NCBI RefSeq assembly: GCF_040869045.1
Contig: NW_027137038.1
Location: 209,463-273,462 of the forward strand
Length of the DNA stretch: 64,000 bases
Origin: Eurosta solidaginis
Taxonomy: Eukaryota > Arthropoda > Insecta > Diptera > Tephritidae
Reading direction: 5' to 3'
A model generated the notes under the pieces. It had not been told where the DNA came from and did not search any database. It worked only from the letters and a program-made list of their open reading frames with translations. Of the stretch, positions 10,021 to 23,111 are shown in pieces (within the stretch, counting starts at the first letter, position 1; every line of letters starts with the position of its first letter). The translations under genes and the position numbers were made by a program.

Positions 10021-12239
10021 TTGTTTACCGGGCTAAAGGTTAGCATGCTTAAAATACGTAAGTCGTTTTGTTCAACAAATTTGAGTAGATAACTCAGCAG
10101 ATGTTTGCATCAGAGCGACAATTTTTGAGATAGTTATTAAAACTGTTTAAAGGTTGTCAAACGTTGTTTCTCGTTGTATATCCTTTAATTCTAGAGTTAA
10201 ATTGATAAATAAGGTGTACGAATTTGTTTAACGCATTTGTTTTGGTTACTCGACGTCTCCGTTCTCGTGTAGCCTACATATTCCGTTTTTTTTTTTAATT
10301 TGCTTACCGGGCTAAAGGTTAGCATGCTTAAGATACGTAAGTCGTTTTGTTCAACAAATTTGAGTAGATAACTCAGCAGTTGTTTCCATCAGAGCGACAA
10401 TTTTTGAGACAGTTATTAAAACTGTTTAAAGGTTGTCAAACGTTGTTTCTCGTTGTATATCCTTTAATTCTAGAGTTAAATTGATAAATAACGTGTACGA
10501 ATTTGTTTAACGCATTTGTTTTGGTTACTCGACGTCTCCGTTCTCGTGTAGCCTACATATTGGGTTTTTTTTTTAATTTGCTTACCGGGCTAAAGGTTAG
10601 CATGCTTAAAATACGTAAGTATTTTGTTCAACAAATTTGAGTAGATAACTCAGCAGTTGTTTCCATCAGAGCGACAATTTTTAAGATAGTTATTAAAACT
10701 GTTTAAAGGTTGTCAAACGTTGTTTCTCGTTGTATATCCTTTAATTCTAGAGTTAAATTAATAAATAACGTGTGCGAATTTGTTTAACGCATTTGTTTTG
10801 GTTACTCGACGTCTCTGTTCTCGTGTAGCCTACATATTGCGTTTTTTTTTAATTTGCTTACCGGCTAAAGGTTAGCATGCTTAAAATACGTAAGTCGTTT
10901 TGTTCAACAAAGTTAAGTAGATAACTCATCAGTTGTTTGCATCAGAGCGACAATTTTTGAGATAGTTATTAAAACTGTTTAAAGGTTGTCAAACGTTGTT
11001 TCTCGTTGTATATCCTTTAATTCTAGAGTTAAATTGATAAATAACGTGTACGAAATTGTTTAACGCATTTGTTTTGGTTACTCGACGTCTTCGTTCTCGT
11101 GTAGCCTACATATTGCGTTTTTTTTAATTTGCTTACCGGGCTAAAGGTTAGCATGCTTAAAATACGTAAGTCGTTTTGTTCAACAAATTTGAGTAGATAA
11201 CTCAGCAGTTGTTTGCATCAGAGCGACAATTTTTGAGATAGTTATTAAAACTGTTTAAAGGTTGTCAAACGTTGTTTCTCGTTGTATATCCTTTAATTCT
11301 AGAGTTAAATTGATAAATAACGTGTACGAATTTGTTTAACGCATTTGTTTTGGTTACTCGACGTCTCCGTTCTCGTGTAGCCTACATATTGCGTTTTTTT
11401 TTAATTTGCTTACCGGGCTAAAGGTTAGCATGCTTAAAATACGTAAGTCGTTTTGTTCAACAAATTTGAGTAGATAACTCAGCAGCTGTTTGCATCAGAG
11501 CGACAATTTTTGAGATAGTTATTAAAACTGTTTAAAGGTTGTCAAACGTTGTTTCTCGTTGTATATCCTTTAATTCTAGAGTTAAATTGATAAATAACGT
11601 GTACGAATTTGTTTAACGCATTTGTTTTGGTTACTCGACGTCTCCGTTCTCGTGTAGCCTACATATTGCGTTTTTTTTTTAATTTGCTTACCGGGCTAAA
11701 GGTTAGCATGCTTAAAATACGTAAGTCGTTTTGTTCAACAAATTTGAGTAGATAACTCATCAGTTGTTTGCATCAGAGCGACAATTTTTGAGATAGTTAT
11801 TAAAACTGTTTAAAGGTTGTCAAACGTTGTTTCTCGTTGTATATCCTTTAATTCTAGAGTTAAATTGATAAATAACGTGTACGAATTTGTTTAACGCATT
11901 TGTTTTGGTTACTCGACGTCTCCGTTCTCGTGTAGCCTACATATTGCGTTTTTTTTTTAATTTGCTTACCGGGCTAAAGGTTAGCATGCTTAAAATACGT
12001 AAATCGTTTTGTTCAACAAATTTGAGTAGATAACTCAGCAGTTGTTTGCATCAGAGCGACAATTTTTGAGATAGTTATTAAAACTGTTTAAAGGTTGTCA
12101 AACGTAGTTTCTCGTTGTATATCCTTTAATTCTAGAGTTAAATTGATAAATAACGTGTACGAATTTGTTTAACGCATTTGTTTTGGTTACTCGACGTCTC
12201 CGTTCTCGTGTAGCCTACATATTGCGTTTTTTTTTTAAT
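10021..12239. repeat. Alpha cycle 2 (8-monomer HOR, 2219 bp)
   Basis: Starts 10021, 10300, 10578, 10854, 11129, 11406, 11684 and 11962 carry the same ordered markers as alpha cycle 1. Its first monomer has TTGTTTACC and its fourth has lost one G of the CCGGG, both private changes. Confidence 0.92.
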
Positions 12240-14471
12240 TTGCTTACCGGGCTAAAGGTTAGCATGCTTAAAATACGTAAGTCGTTTTGTTCAACAAATT
12301 TGAGTAGATAACTCAGCAGTTGTTTCCATCAGAGCGACAATTTTTGAGATAGTTATTAAAACTGTTTAAAGGTTGTCAAAACGTTGTTTCTCGTTGTATA
12401 TCCTTTAATTCTAGAGTTAAATTGATAAATAAGGTGTACGAATTTGTTTAACGCATTTGTTTTGGTTACACGACGTCTCCGTTCTCGTGTAGCCTACATA
12501 TTCCGTTTTTTTTTTAATTTGCTTACCGGGCTAAAGGTTAGCATGCTTAAGATACGTAAGTCGTTTTGTTCAACAAATTTGAGTAGATAACTCAGCAGTT
12601 GTTTCCATCAGAGCGACAATTTTTGAGACAGTTATTAAAACTGTTTAAAGGTTGTCAAACGTTGTTTCTCGTTGTATATCCTTTAATTCTAGAGTTAAAT
12701 TGATAAATAACGTGTACGAATTTGTTTAACGCATTTGTTTTGGTTACTCGACGTCTTCGTTCTCGTGTAGCCTACATATTGGGTTTTTTTTTTTAATTTG
12801 CTTACCGGGCTAAAGGTTAGCATGCTTAAAATACGTAAGTATTTTGTTCAACAAATTTGAGTAGATAACTCAGCAGTTGTTTCCATCAGAGCGACAATTT
12901 TTGAGATAGTTATTAAAACTGTTTAAAGGTTGTCAAACGTTGTTTCTCGTTGAATATCCTTTTAATTCTAGAGTTAAATTAATAATAACGTGTGCGAATT
13001 TGTTTAACGCATTTGTTTTGGTTACTCGACGTCTCTGTTCTCGTGTAGCCTACATATTGCGTTTTTTTTTTAATTTGCATTTGCTTACCGGGCTAAAGGT
13101 TAGCATGCTTAAAATACGTAAGTCGTTTTGTTCAACAAAGTTAAGTAGATAACTCATCAGTTGTTTGCATCAGAGCGACAATTTTTGAGATAGTTATTAA
13201 AACTGTTTAAAGGTTGTCAAACGTTGTTTCTCGTTGTATATCCTTTAATTCTAGAGTTAAATTGATAAATAACGTGTACGAAATTGTTTAACGCATTTGT
13301 TTTGGTTACTCGACGTCTCCGTTCTCGTGTAGCCTACATATTGCGTTTTTTTTTAATTTGCTTACCGGGATAAAGGTTAGCATGCTTAAAATACGTAAGT
13401 CGTTTTGTTCAACAAATTTGAGTAGATAACTCAGCAGTTGTTTGCATCAGAGCGACAATTTTTGAGATAGTTATTAAAACTGTTTAAAGGTTGTCAAACG
13501 TTGTTTCTCGTTGTATATCCTTTAATTCTAGAGTTAAATTGATAAATAACGTGTACGAATTTGTTTAACGCATTTGTTTTGGTTACTCGACGTCTCCGTT
13601 CTCGTGTAGCCTACATATTGCGTTTTTTTTTTTAATTTGCTTACCGGGCTAAAGGTTAGCATGCTTAAAATACGTAAGTCGTTTTGTTCAACAAATTTAA
13701 GTAGATAACTCATCAGTTGTTTGCATCAGAGCGACAATTTTTGAGATAGTTATTAAAACTGTTTAAAGGTTGTCAAACGTTGTTTCTCGTTGTATATCCT
13801 TTAATTCTAGAGTTAAATTGATAAATAACATGTACGAATTTGTTTAACGCATTTGTTTTGGTTACTCGACGTCTCCGTTCTCGTTTAGCCTACATATTGC
13901 GTTTTTTTTTTAATTTGCTTACCGGGCTAAAGGTTAGCATGCTTAAAATACGTAAGTCGTTTTGTTCAACAAATTTAAGTAGATAACTCATCAGTTGTTT
14001 GCATCAGAGCGACAATTTTTGAGATAGTTATTAAAACTGTTTAAAGGTTGTCAAACATTGTTTCTGGTTGTATATCCTTTAATTCTAGAGTTAAATTGAT
14101 AAATAACGTGTACGAATTTGTTTAACGCATTTGTTTTGGTTACTCGACGTCTCCGTTCTCGTGTAGCCTACATATTGCGTTTTTTTTTTTAATTTGCTTA
14201 CCGGGCTAAAGGTTAGCATGCTTAAAATACGTAAGTCGTTTTGTTCAACAAATTTAAGTAGATAACTCATCAGTTGTTTGCATCAGAGCGACAATTTTTG
14301 AGATAGTTATGAAAACTGTTTAAAGGTTGTCAAACGTTGTTTCTCGTTGTATATCCTTTAATTCTAGAGTTAAATTGATAAATAACGTGTACGAATTTGT
14401 TTAATGCATTTGTTTTGGTTACTCGACGTCTCCGTTCTCGTGTAGCCTACATATTGCGTTTTTTTTTTAAT
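12240..14471. repeat. Beta cycle 2, short form (8 monomers, 2232 bp)
   Basis: Same beta order as cycle 1 through GTTTAGCC (13637), CTGGTTG (13915) and GTTATGAAAAC (14194). It then goes straight to the next alpha cycle without the CTAGACTTA, GAATAGATATC and ATGTTTAAA monomers. Its fifth monomer has CCGGGATAAAGG, shared with beta cycle 3. A 6-bp ATTTGC tandem duplication precedes the monomer at 13081. Confidence 0.92.
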
Positions 14472-16692
14472 TTGCTTACCGGGCTAAAGGTTAGCATGCT
14501 TAAAATACGTAAGTCGTTTTGTTCAACAAATTTGAGTAGATAACTCAGCAGTTGTTTGCATCAGAGCGACAATTTTTGAGATAGTTATTAAAACTGTTTA
14601 AAGGTTGTCAAACGTTGTTTCTCGTTGTATATCCTTTAATTCTAGAGTTAAATTGATAAATAAGGTGTACGAATTTGTTTAACGCATTTGTTTTGGTTAC
14701 TCGACGTCTCCGTTCTCGTGTAGCCTACATATTCCGTTTTTTTTTTTAATTTGCTTACCGGGCTAAAGGTTAGCATGCTTAAGATACGTAAGTCGTTTTG
14801 TTCAACAAATTTGAGTAGATAACTCAGCAGTTGTTTCCATCAGAGCGACAATTTTTGAGACAGTTATTAAAACTGTTTAAAGGTTGTCAAACGTTGTTTC
14901 TCGTTGTATATCCTTTAATTCTAGAGTTAAATTGATAAATAACGTGTACGAATTTGTTTAACGCATTTGTTTTGGTTACTCGACGTCTCCGTTCTCGTGT
15001 AGCCTACATATTGGGTTTTTTTTTTAATTTGCTTACCGGGCTAAAGGTTAGCATGCTTAAAATACGTAAGTATTTTGTTCAACAAATTTGAGTAGATAAT
15101 TCAGCAGTTGTTTCCATCAGAGCGACAATTTTTGAGATAGTTATTAAAACTGTTTAAAGGTTGTCAAACGTTGTTTCTCGTTGTATATCCTTTAATTCTA
15201 GAGTTAAATTAATAAATAACGTGTGCGAATTTGTTTAACGCATTTGTTTTGGTTACTCGACGTCTCTGTTCTCGTGTAGCCTACATATTGCGTTTTTTTT
15301 TTAATTTGCTTACCGGGCTAAAGGTTAGCATGCTTAAAATACGTAAGTCGTTTTGTTCAACAAAGTTAAGTAGATAACTCATCAGTTGTTTGCATCAGAG
15401 CGACAATTTTTGAGATAGTTATTAAAACTGTTTAAAGGTTGTCAAACGTTGTTTCTCGTTGTATATCCTTTAATTCTAGAGTTAAATTGATAAATAACGT
15501 GTACGAAATTGTTTAACGCATTTGTTTTGGTTACTCGACGTCTCCGTTCTCGTGTAGCCTACATATTGCGTTTTTTTTTAATTTGCTTACCGGGCTAAAG
15601 GTTAGCATGCTTAAAATACGTAAGTCGTTTTGTTCAACAAATTTGAGTAGATAACTCAGCAGTTGTTTGCATCAGAGCGACAATTTTTGAGATAGTTATT
15701 AAAACTGTTTAAAGGTTGTCAAACGTTGTTTCTCGTTGTATATCCTTTAATTCTAGAGTTAAATTGATAAATAACGTGTACGAATTTGTTTAACGCATTT
15801 GTTTTGGTTACTCGACGTCTCCGTTCTCGTGTAGCCTACATATTGCGTTTTTTTTTAATTTGCTTACCGGGCTAAAGGTTAGCATGCTTAAAATACGTAA
15901 GTCGTTTTGTTCAACAAATTTGAGTAGATAACTCAGCAGCTGTTTGCATCAGAGCGACAATTTTTGAGATAGTTATTAAAACTGTTTAAAGGTTGTCAAA
16001 CGTTGTTTCTCGTTGTATATCCCTTAATTCTAGAGTTAAATTGATAAATAACGTGTACGAATTTGTTTAACGCATTTGTTTTGGTTACTCGACGTCTCCG
16101 TTCTCGTGTAGCCTACATATTGCGTTTTTTTTTTAATTTGCTTACCGGGCTAAAGGTTAGCATGCTTAAAATACGTAAGTCGTTTTGTTCAACAAATTTG
16201 AGTAGATAACTCATCAGTTGTTTGCATCAGAGCGACAATTTTTGAGATAGTTATTAAAACTGTTTAAAGGTTGTCAAACGTTGTTTCTCGTTGTATATCC
16301 TTTAATTCTAGAGTTAAATTGATAAATAACGTGTACGAATTTGTTTAACGCATTTGTTTTGGTTACTCGACGTCTCCGTTCTCGTGTAGCCTACATATTG
16401 CGTTTTTTTTTTAATTTGCTTACCGGGCTAAAGGTTAGCATGCTTAAAATACGTAAGTCGTTTTGTTCAACAAATTTGAGTAGATAACTCAGCAGTTGTT
16501 TGCATCAGAGCGACAATTTTTGAGATAGTTATTAAAACTGTTTAAAGGTTGTCAAACGTAGTTTCTCGTTGTATATCCTTTAATTCTAGAGTTAAATTGA
16601 TAAATAACGTGTACGAATTTGTTTAACGCATTTGTTTTGGTTACTCGACGTCTCCGTTCTCGTGTAGCCTACATATTGCGTTTTTTTTTAAT
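14472..16692. repeat. Alpha cycle 3 (8-monomer HOR, 2221 bp)
   Basis: Starts 14472, 14751, 15029, 15306, 15583, 15860, 16138 and 16416 with the full alpha marker order. The 10021-14471 and 14472-18916 segments are an offset pair about 4.45 kb (16 monomers) apart. Confidence 0.92.
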
Positions 16693-19600
16693 TTGCTTAC
16701 CGGGCTAAAGGTTAGCATGCTTAAAATACGTAAGTCGTTTTGTTCAACAAATTTGAGTAGATAACTCAGCAGTTGTTTCCATCAGAGCGACAATTTTTGA
16801 GATAGTTATTAAAACTGTTTAAAGGTTGTCAAACGTTGTTTCTCGTTGTATATCCTTTAATTCTAGAGTTAAATTGATAAATAAGGTGTACGAATTTGTT
16901 TAACGCATTTGTTTTGGTTACTCGACGTCTCCGTTCTCGTGTAGCCTACATATTCCGTTTTTTTTTTTAATTTGCTTACCGGGCTAAAGGTTAGCATGCT
17001 TAAGATACGTAAGTCGTTTTGTTCAACAAATTTGAGTAGATAACTCAGCAGTTGTTTCCATCAGAGCGACAATTTTTGAGACAGTTATTAAAACTGTTTA
17101 AAGGTTGTCAAACGTTGTTTCTCGTTGTATATCCTTTAATTCTAGAGTTAAATTGATAAATAACGTGTACGAATTTGTTTAACGCATTTGTTTTGGTTAC
17201 TCGACGTCTCCGTTCTCGTGTAGCCTACATATTGGGTTTTTTTTTTAATTTGCTTACCGGGCTAAAGGTTAGCATGCTTAAAATACGTAAGTATTTTGTT
17301 CAACAAATTTGAGTAGATAACTCAGCAGTTGTTTCCATCAGAGCGACAATTTTTGAGATAGTTATTAAAACTGTTTAAAGGTTGTCAAACGTTGTTTCTC
17401 GTTGAATATCCTTTAATTCTAGAGTTAAATTAATAAATAACGTGTGCGAATTTGTTTAACGCATTTGTTTTGGTTACTCGACGTCTCTGTTCTCGTGTAG
17501 CCTACATATTGCGTTTTTTTTTTAATTTGCTTACCGGGCTAAAGGTTAGCATGCTTAAAATACGTAAGTCGTTTTGTTCAACAAAGTTAAGTAGATAACT
17601 CATCAGTTGTTTGCATCAGAGCGACAATTTTTGAGATAGTTATTAAAACTGTTTAAAGGTTGTCAAACGTTGTTTCTCGTTGTATATCCTTTAATTCTAG
17701 AGTTAAATTGATAAATAACGTGTACGAAATTGTTTAACGCATTTGTTTTGGTTACTCGACGTCTCCGTTCTCGTGTAGCCTACATATTGCGTTTTTTTTT
17801 AATTTGCTTACCGGGATAAAGGTTAGCATGCTTAAAATACGTAAGTCGTTTTGTTCAACAAATTTGAGTAGATAACTCAGCAGTTGTTTGCATCAGAGCG
17901 ACAATTTTTGAGATAGTTATTAAAACTGTTTAAAGGTTGTCAAACGTTGTTTCTCGTTGTATATCCTTTAATTCTAGAGTTAAATTGATAAATAACGTGT
18001 ACGAATTTGTTTAACGCATTTGTTTTGGTTACTCGACGTCTCCGTTCTCGTGTAGCCTACATATTGCGTTTTTTTTTTAATTTGCTTACCGGGCTAAAGG
18101 TTAGCATGCTTAAAATACGTAAGTCGTTTTGTTCAACAAATTTAAGTAGATAACTCATCAGTTGTTTGCATCAGAGCGACAATTTTTGAGATAGTTATTA
18201 AAACTGTTTAAAGGTTGTCAAACGTTGTTTCTCGTTGTATATCCTTTAATTCTAGAGTTAAATTGATAAATAACGTGTACGAATTTGTTTAACGCATTTG
18301 TTTTGGTTACTCGACGTCTCCGTTCTCGTTTAGCCTAAATATTGCGTTTTTTTTTTAATTTGCTTACCGGGCTAAAGGTTAGCATGCTTATAATACGTAA
18401 GTCGTTTTGTTCAACAAATTTAAGTAGATAACTCATCAGTTGTTTGCATCAGAGCGACAATTTTTGAGATAGTTATTAAAACTGTTTAAAGGTTGTCAAA
18501 CATTGTTTCTGGTTGTATATCCTTTAATTCTAGAGTTAAATTGATAAATAACGTGTACGAATTTGTTTAACGCATTTGTTTTGGTTACTCGACGTCTCCG
18601 TTCTCGTGTAGCCTACATATTGCGTTTTTTTTTTTAATTTGCTTACCGGGCTAAAGGTTAGCATGCTTAAAATACGTAAGTCGTTTTGTTCAACAAATTT
18701 AAGTAGATAACTCATCAGTTGTTTGCATCCGAGCGACAATTTTTGAGATAGTTATGAAAACTGTTTAAAGGTTGTCAAACGTTGTTTCTCGTTGTATATC
18801 CTTTAATTCTAGAGTTAAATTGATAAATAACGTGTACGAATTTGTTTAATGCATTTGTTTTGGTTACTCGACGTCTCCGTTCTCGTGTAGCCTACATATT
18901 GCGTTTTTTTTTTAATTTGCTTACCGGGCTAAAGGTTAGCATGCTTAAAATACGTAAGTCGTTTTGTTCAACAAATTTAAGTAGATAACTCATCAGTTGT
19001 TTGCATCAGAGCGACAATTTTTGAGATAGTTATTAAAACTGTTTAAAGGTTGTCAAACGTTGTTTCTCGTTGTATATCCTTTAATTCTAGACTTAAATTG
19101 ATAAATAACGTGTACGAATTTGTTTAACGCATTTGTTTTGGTTACTCGACGTCTCCGTTCTCGTGTAGCCTACATATTGCGTTTTTTTTTTTTAATTTGC
19201 TTACCGGGCTAAAGGTTAGCATGTTTAAAATACGTAAGTCGTTTTGTTCAACAAATTTGAATAGATATCTCAGCAGTTGTTTCCATCAGAGCGACAATTT
19301 TTGAGATAGTTATTAAAACTGTTTAAAGGTCGTCAAACGTTGTTTCTCCTTGTATATCCTTTAATTCTAGAGTTAAATTGATAAATAACGTGTACGAATT
19401 TGTTTAACGCATTTGTTTTGGTTACTCGACGTCTCCGTTCTCGTGTAGCCTACATATTGCGTTTTTTTTTTTTAATTTGCTTACCGGGCTAAAGGTTAGC
19501 ATGTTTAAAATACGTAAGTCGTTTTGTTCAACAAATTTGAGTAGATAACTCAGCAGTTGTTTGCATCAGAGCGACAATTTTTGAGATAGTTATTAAAACT

Positions 19601-19754
19601 GTTTAAAGGTTGTCAAACGTTGTTTCTCGTTGTATATCCTTTAATTCTAGAGTTAAATTGATAAATAACGTGTACGAATTTGTTTAACGCATTTGTTTTG
19701 GTTACTCGACGTCTCCGTTCTCGTGTAGCCTACATATTGCGTTTTTTTTTTAAT
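16693..19754. repeat. Beta cycle 3 (11-monomer HOR, 3062 bp)
   Basis: Full beta order including the three tail monomers: CTAGACTTA (18917), GAATAGATATC with GGTCGTC (19197) and ATGTTTAAA (19477). The third-from-start AAGTATTTTG monomer carries GTTGAATATCC, also seen at the same place in beta cycle 2 but not cycle 1, so cycles 2 and 3 are closer relatives. Confidence 0.92.
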
Positions 19755-20861
19755 TTGCTTACCGGGCTAAAGGTTAGCATGCTTAAAATACGTAAGTCGT
19801 TTTGTTCAACAAATTTGAGTAGATAACTCAGCAGTTGTTTGCATCAGAGCGACAATTTTTGAGATAGTTATTAAAACTGTTTAAAGGTTGTCAAACGTTG
19901 TTTCTCGTTGTATATCCTTTAATTCTAGAGTTAAATTTATAAATAACGTGTACGAATTTGTTTAACGCATTTGTTTTGGTTACTCGACGTCTCCGTTCTC
20001 GTGTAGCCTACATATTGCGTTTTTTTTTAATTTGCTTACCGGGCTAAAGGTTAGCATGCTTAAAATACGTAAGTCGTTTTGTTCAACAAATTTGAGTAGA
20101 TAACTCAGCAGTTGTTTCCATCAGAGCGACAATTTTTGAGATAGTTATTAAAACTGTTTAAAGGTTGTCAAACGTTGTTTCTCGTTGTATATCCTTTAAT
20201 TCTAGAGTTAAATTGATAAATAACGTGTACGAATTTGTTTAAACCATTTGTTTTGGTTACTCGACGGCTCCATTCTCGTGTAGCCTACATATTGCGTTTT
20301 TTTTAATTTGCTTACCGGGCTAAAGGTTAGCATGCTTAAAATACGTAAGTCGTTTTGTTCAACAAATTTGAGTAGATAACTCAGCAGTTGTTTCCATCAG
20401 AGCGACAATTTTTGAGATAGTTATTAAAACTGTTTAAAGGTTGTCAAACGTTGTGTCTCGTTGTATATCCTTTAATTCTAGAGTTAAATTGATAAATAAC
20501 GTGTACGAATTTGTTTAACGCATTTGTTTTGGTTACTCGACGTCTCCGTTCTCGTGTAGCCTACATATTGCGTTTTTTTTTTTTTAATTTGCTTACCGGG
20601 CTAAAGGTTAGCATGTTTAAAATACGTAAGTCGTTTTGTTCAACAAATTTGAGTAGATAACTCAGCAGTTGTTTGCATCAGAGCGACAATTTTTGAGATA
20701 GTTATTAAAACTGTTTAAATGTTGTCAAACGTTGTTTCTCGTTGTATATCCTTTAATTCTAGAGTTAAATTGATAAATAACGTGTACGAATTTGTTTAAC
20801 GCATTTGTTTTGGTTACTCGGCGTCTCCGTTCTCGTGTAGCCTACATATTGCGTTTTTTTT

Positions 20862-21228
20862 TTGCTTACCGGGCTAAAGGTTAGCATGCTTAAAATACGT
20901 AAGTCGTTTTGTTCAACAAATTTGAGTAGATAACTCAGCAGTTGTTTCCATCAGAGCGACTAAAGGTTAGCATGCTTAAAATACGTAAGTCGTTTTGTTC
21001 AACAAATTTGAGTAGATAACTCAGCAGTTGTTTGCATCAGAGCGACAATTTTTGAGATAGTTATTAAAACTGTTTAAAGGTTGTCAAACGTTGTTTCTCG
21101 TTGTATATCCTTTAATTCTAGAGTTAAATTGATAAATAACGTGTACGAATTTGTCTAACGCATTTGTTTTGGTTACTCGGCGTCTCCGTTCTCGTGTAGC
21201 CTACATATTGCGTTTTTTTTTTTTTAAT
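20862..21228. repeat. Composite unit: truncated 99-bp monomer plus 5'-truncated monomer (first of its kind)
   Basis: A monomer stops after site 99 (GAGCGAC, 20960) and jumps to site 14 (TAAAGGTT) of the next. This removes about 192 bp and shows only a 1-bp microhomology (C). The unit is preceded by CGGCGTCTCC and by an oligo-T that runs straight into GCTTACC with AAT lost. This junction recurs twelve times in the window. Confidence 0.9.
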
Positions 21229-21783
21229 TTGCTTACCGGGCTAAAGGTTAGCATGCTTAAAATACGTAAGTCGTTTTGTTCAACAAATTTGAGTAGATAA
21301 CTCAGCAGTTGTTTGCATCAGAGTGACAATTTTTGAGATAGTTATTAAAACTGTTTAAAGGTTGTCAAACGTTGTTTCTCGTTGTATATCCTTTAATTCT
21401 AGAGTTAAATTGATAAATAACGTGTACGAATTTGTTTAACGCATTTGTTTTGGTTACTCGACGTCTCCGTTCTCGTGTAGCCTACATATTGCGTTTTTTT
21501 TTAATTTGCTTACCGGGCTAAAGGTTAGCATGCTTAAAATACGTAAGTCGTTTTGTTCAATAAATTTGAGTAGATAACTCAGCAGTTGTTTGCATCAGAG
21601 CGACAATTTTTGAGATAGTTATTAAAACTGTTTAAAGGTTGTCAAACGTTGTTTCTCGTTGTATATCCTTTAATTCTAGAGTTAAATTGATAAATAACGT
21701 GTACGAATTTGTTTAACGCATTTGTTTTGGTTACTCGACGTCTCCGTTCTCGTGTAGCCTACATATTGCGTTTTTTTTTTAAT

Positions 21784-22020
21784 TTGCTTACCGGGCTAAA
21801 GGTTAGCATGCTTAAAATACGTAAGTCGTTTTGTTCAACAAATTTAAGTAGATAACTCATCAGTTGTTTAAAGGTTGTCAAACGTTGTTTCTCGTTGTAT
21901 ATCCTTTAATTCTAGAGTTAAATTGATAAATAACTTGTACGAATTTGTTTAACGCATTTGTTTTGGTTACTCGACGTCTCCGTTCTCGTTTAGCCTACAT
22001 ATTGCGTTTTTTTTTTTAAT
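21784..22020. repeat. Short monomer with 42-bp internal deletion
   Basis: The sequence passes from CATCAGTTGTTT (site 86) directly to AAAGGTTG (site 129). Repeated TGTTT at both breakpoints gives 5 bp of microhomology. The monomer is 237 bp. The identical deletion is at 24035, in the equivalent place of cycle C2. Confidence 0.9.
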
Positions 22021-22299
22021 TTGCTTACCGGGCTAAAGGTTAGCATGCTTAAAATACGTAAGTCGTTTTGTTCAACAAATTTCAGTAGATAACTCATTAG
22101 TTGTTTGCATCAGAGCGACAATTTTTGAGATAGTTATTAAAACTGTTTAGAGGTTGTCAAACATTGTTTCTCGTTGTATATCCTTTAATTCTAGAGTTAA
22201 ATTGATAAATAACGTATACGAATTTGTTTAACGCATTTGTTTTGGTTACTCGACGTCTCCGTTCTCGTGTAGCCAACATATTGCGTTTTTTTTTTTAAT

Positions 22300-22559
22300 T
22301 TACTTACCGGGCTAAAGGTTAGCATGCTTTGTTCAACAAATTTAAGTAGATAACTCATCAGTTGTTTGCATCAGAGCGACAATTTTTGAGATAGTTATGA
22401 AAACTGTTTAAAGGTTGTCAAACCTTGTTTCTCGTTGTATATCCTTTAATTCTAGAGTTAAATTGATAAATAACGTGTACGAATTTGTTTAACGCATTTG
22501 TTTTGGTTACTCGACGTCTCCGTTCTCGTGTAGCCTACATATTGCGTTTTTTTTTTAAT
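22300..22559. repeat. Monomer with a private 18-bp deletion
   Basis: AGCATGCTT at 22321 joins directly to TGTTCAAC, losing sites 31-48 including TACGTA. The matching monomer in cycle C2 (24552) is intact, so the deletion followed the C1/C2 duplication. It also begins TTACTTACC instead of TTGCTTACC. Confidence 0.85.
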
Positions 22560-22838
22560 TTGCTTACCGGGCTAAAGGTTAGCATGCTTAAAATACGTAA
22601 GTCGTTTTGTTCAACAAACTTAAGTAGATAACTCATCAGTTGTTTGCATCAGAGCGACAATTTTTGAGATAGTTATTAAAACTGTTTAAAGGTTGTCAAA
22701 CGTTGTTTCTCGTTTTATATCCTTTAATTCTAGACTTAAATTGATAAATAACGTGTACGAATTTGTTTAACGCATTTGTTTTGGTTACTCGACGTCTCCG
22801 TTCTCGTGTAGCCTACATATTGCGTTTTTTTTTTTAAT

Positions 22839-23111
22839 TTGCTTACCGGGCTAAAGGTTAGCATGTTTAAAATACGTAAGTCGTTTTGTTCAACAAATTT
22901 GAATAGATATCTCATCAGTTGTTTCCATCAGAGCGACAATTTTTGAGATAGTTATTAAAACTGTTTAAAGGTCGTCAAACGTTGTTTCTCGTTGTATATC
23001 CTTTAATTCTAGAGTTAAATTGATAAATAACGTGTACGAATTTGTTTAACGCATTTGTTTTGGTTACTCGGCGTCTCCGTTCTCGTGTAGCCTACATATT
23101 GCGTTTTTTTT
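22839..23111. repeat. Hybrid monomer at the C1/C2 boundary
   Basis: The 5' part matches the GAATAGATATC/GGTCGTC type (compare 25109, 19197 and 9462). The 3' part carries CGGCGTCTCC and the AAT-less oligo-T junction of the monomer at 20589. The exchange point lies between GGTCGTC (about 22971) and GGCGTC (about 23070). This is what one unequal crossover producing the C1/C2 duplication would leave. Confidence 0.75.

Larger units (their letters stand above)
19755..23111. repeat. Domain C, cycle C1 (13 units)
   Basis: Opens with four monomers (19755 with ATTTATAAAT, 20032 with ACGGCTCC, 20308, and 20589 with ATGTTTAAA and CGGCGTCTCC). A 99-bp truncated unit and nine-unit core follow from 20862. 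The core ends with GTTATGAAAAC, CTAGACTTA and GAATAGATATC monomers (22300, 22560, 22839), the order of the beta tail, showing common descent with domain B. Confidence 0.85.
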
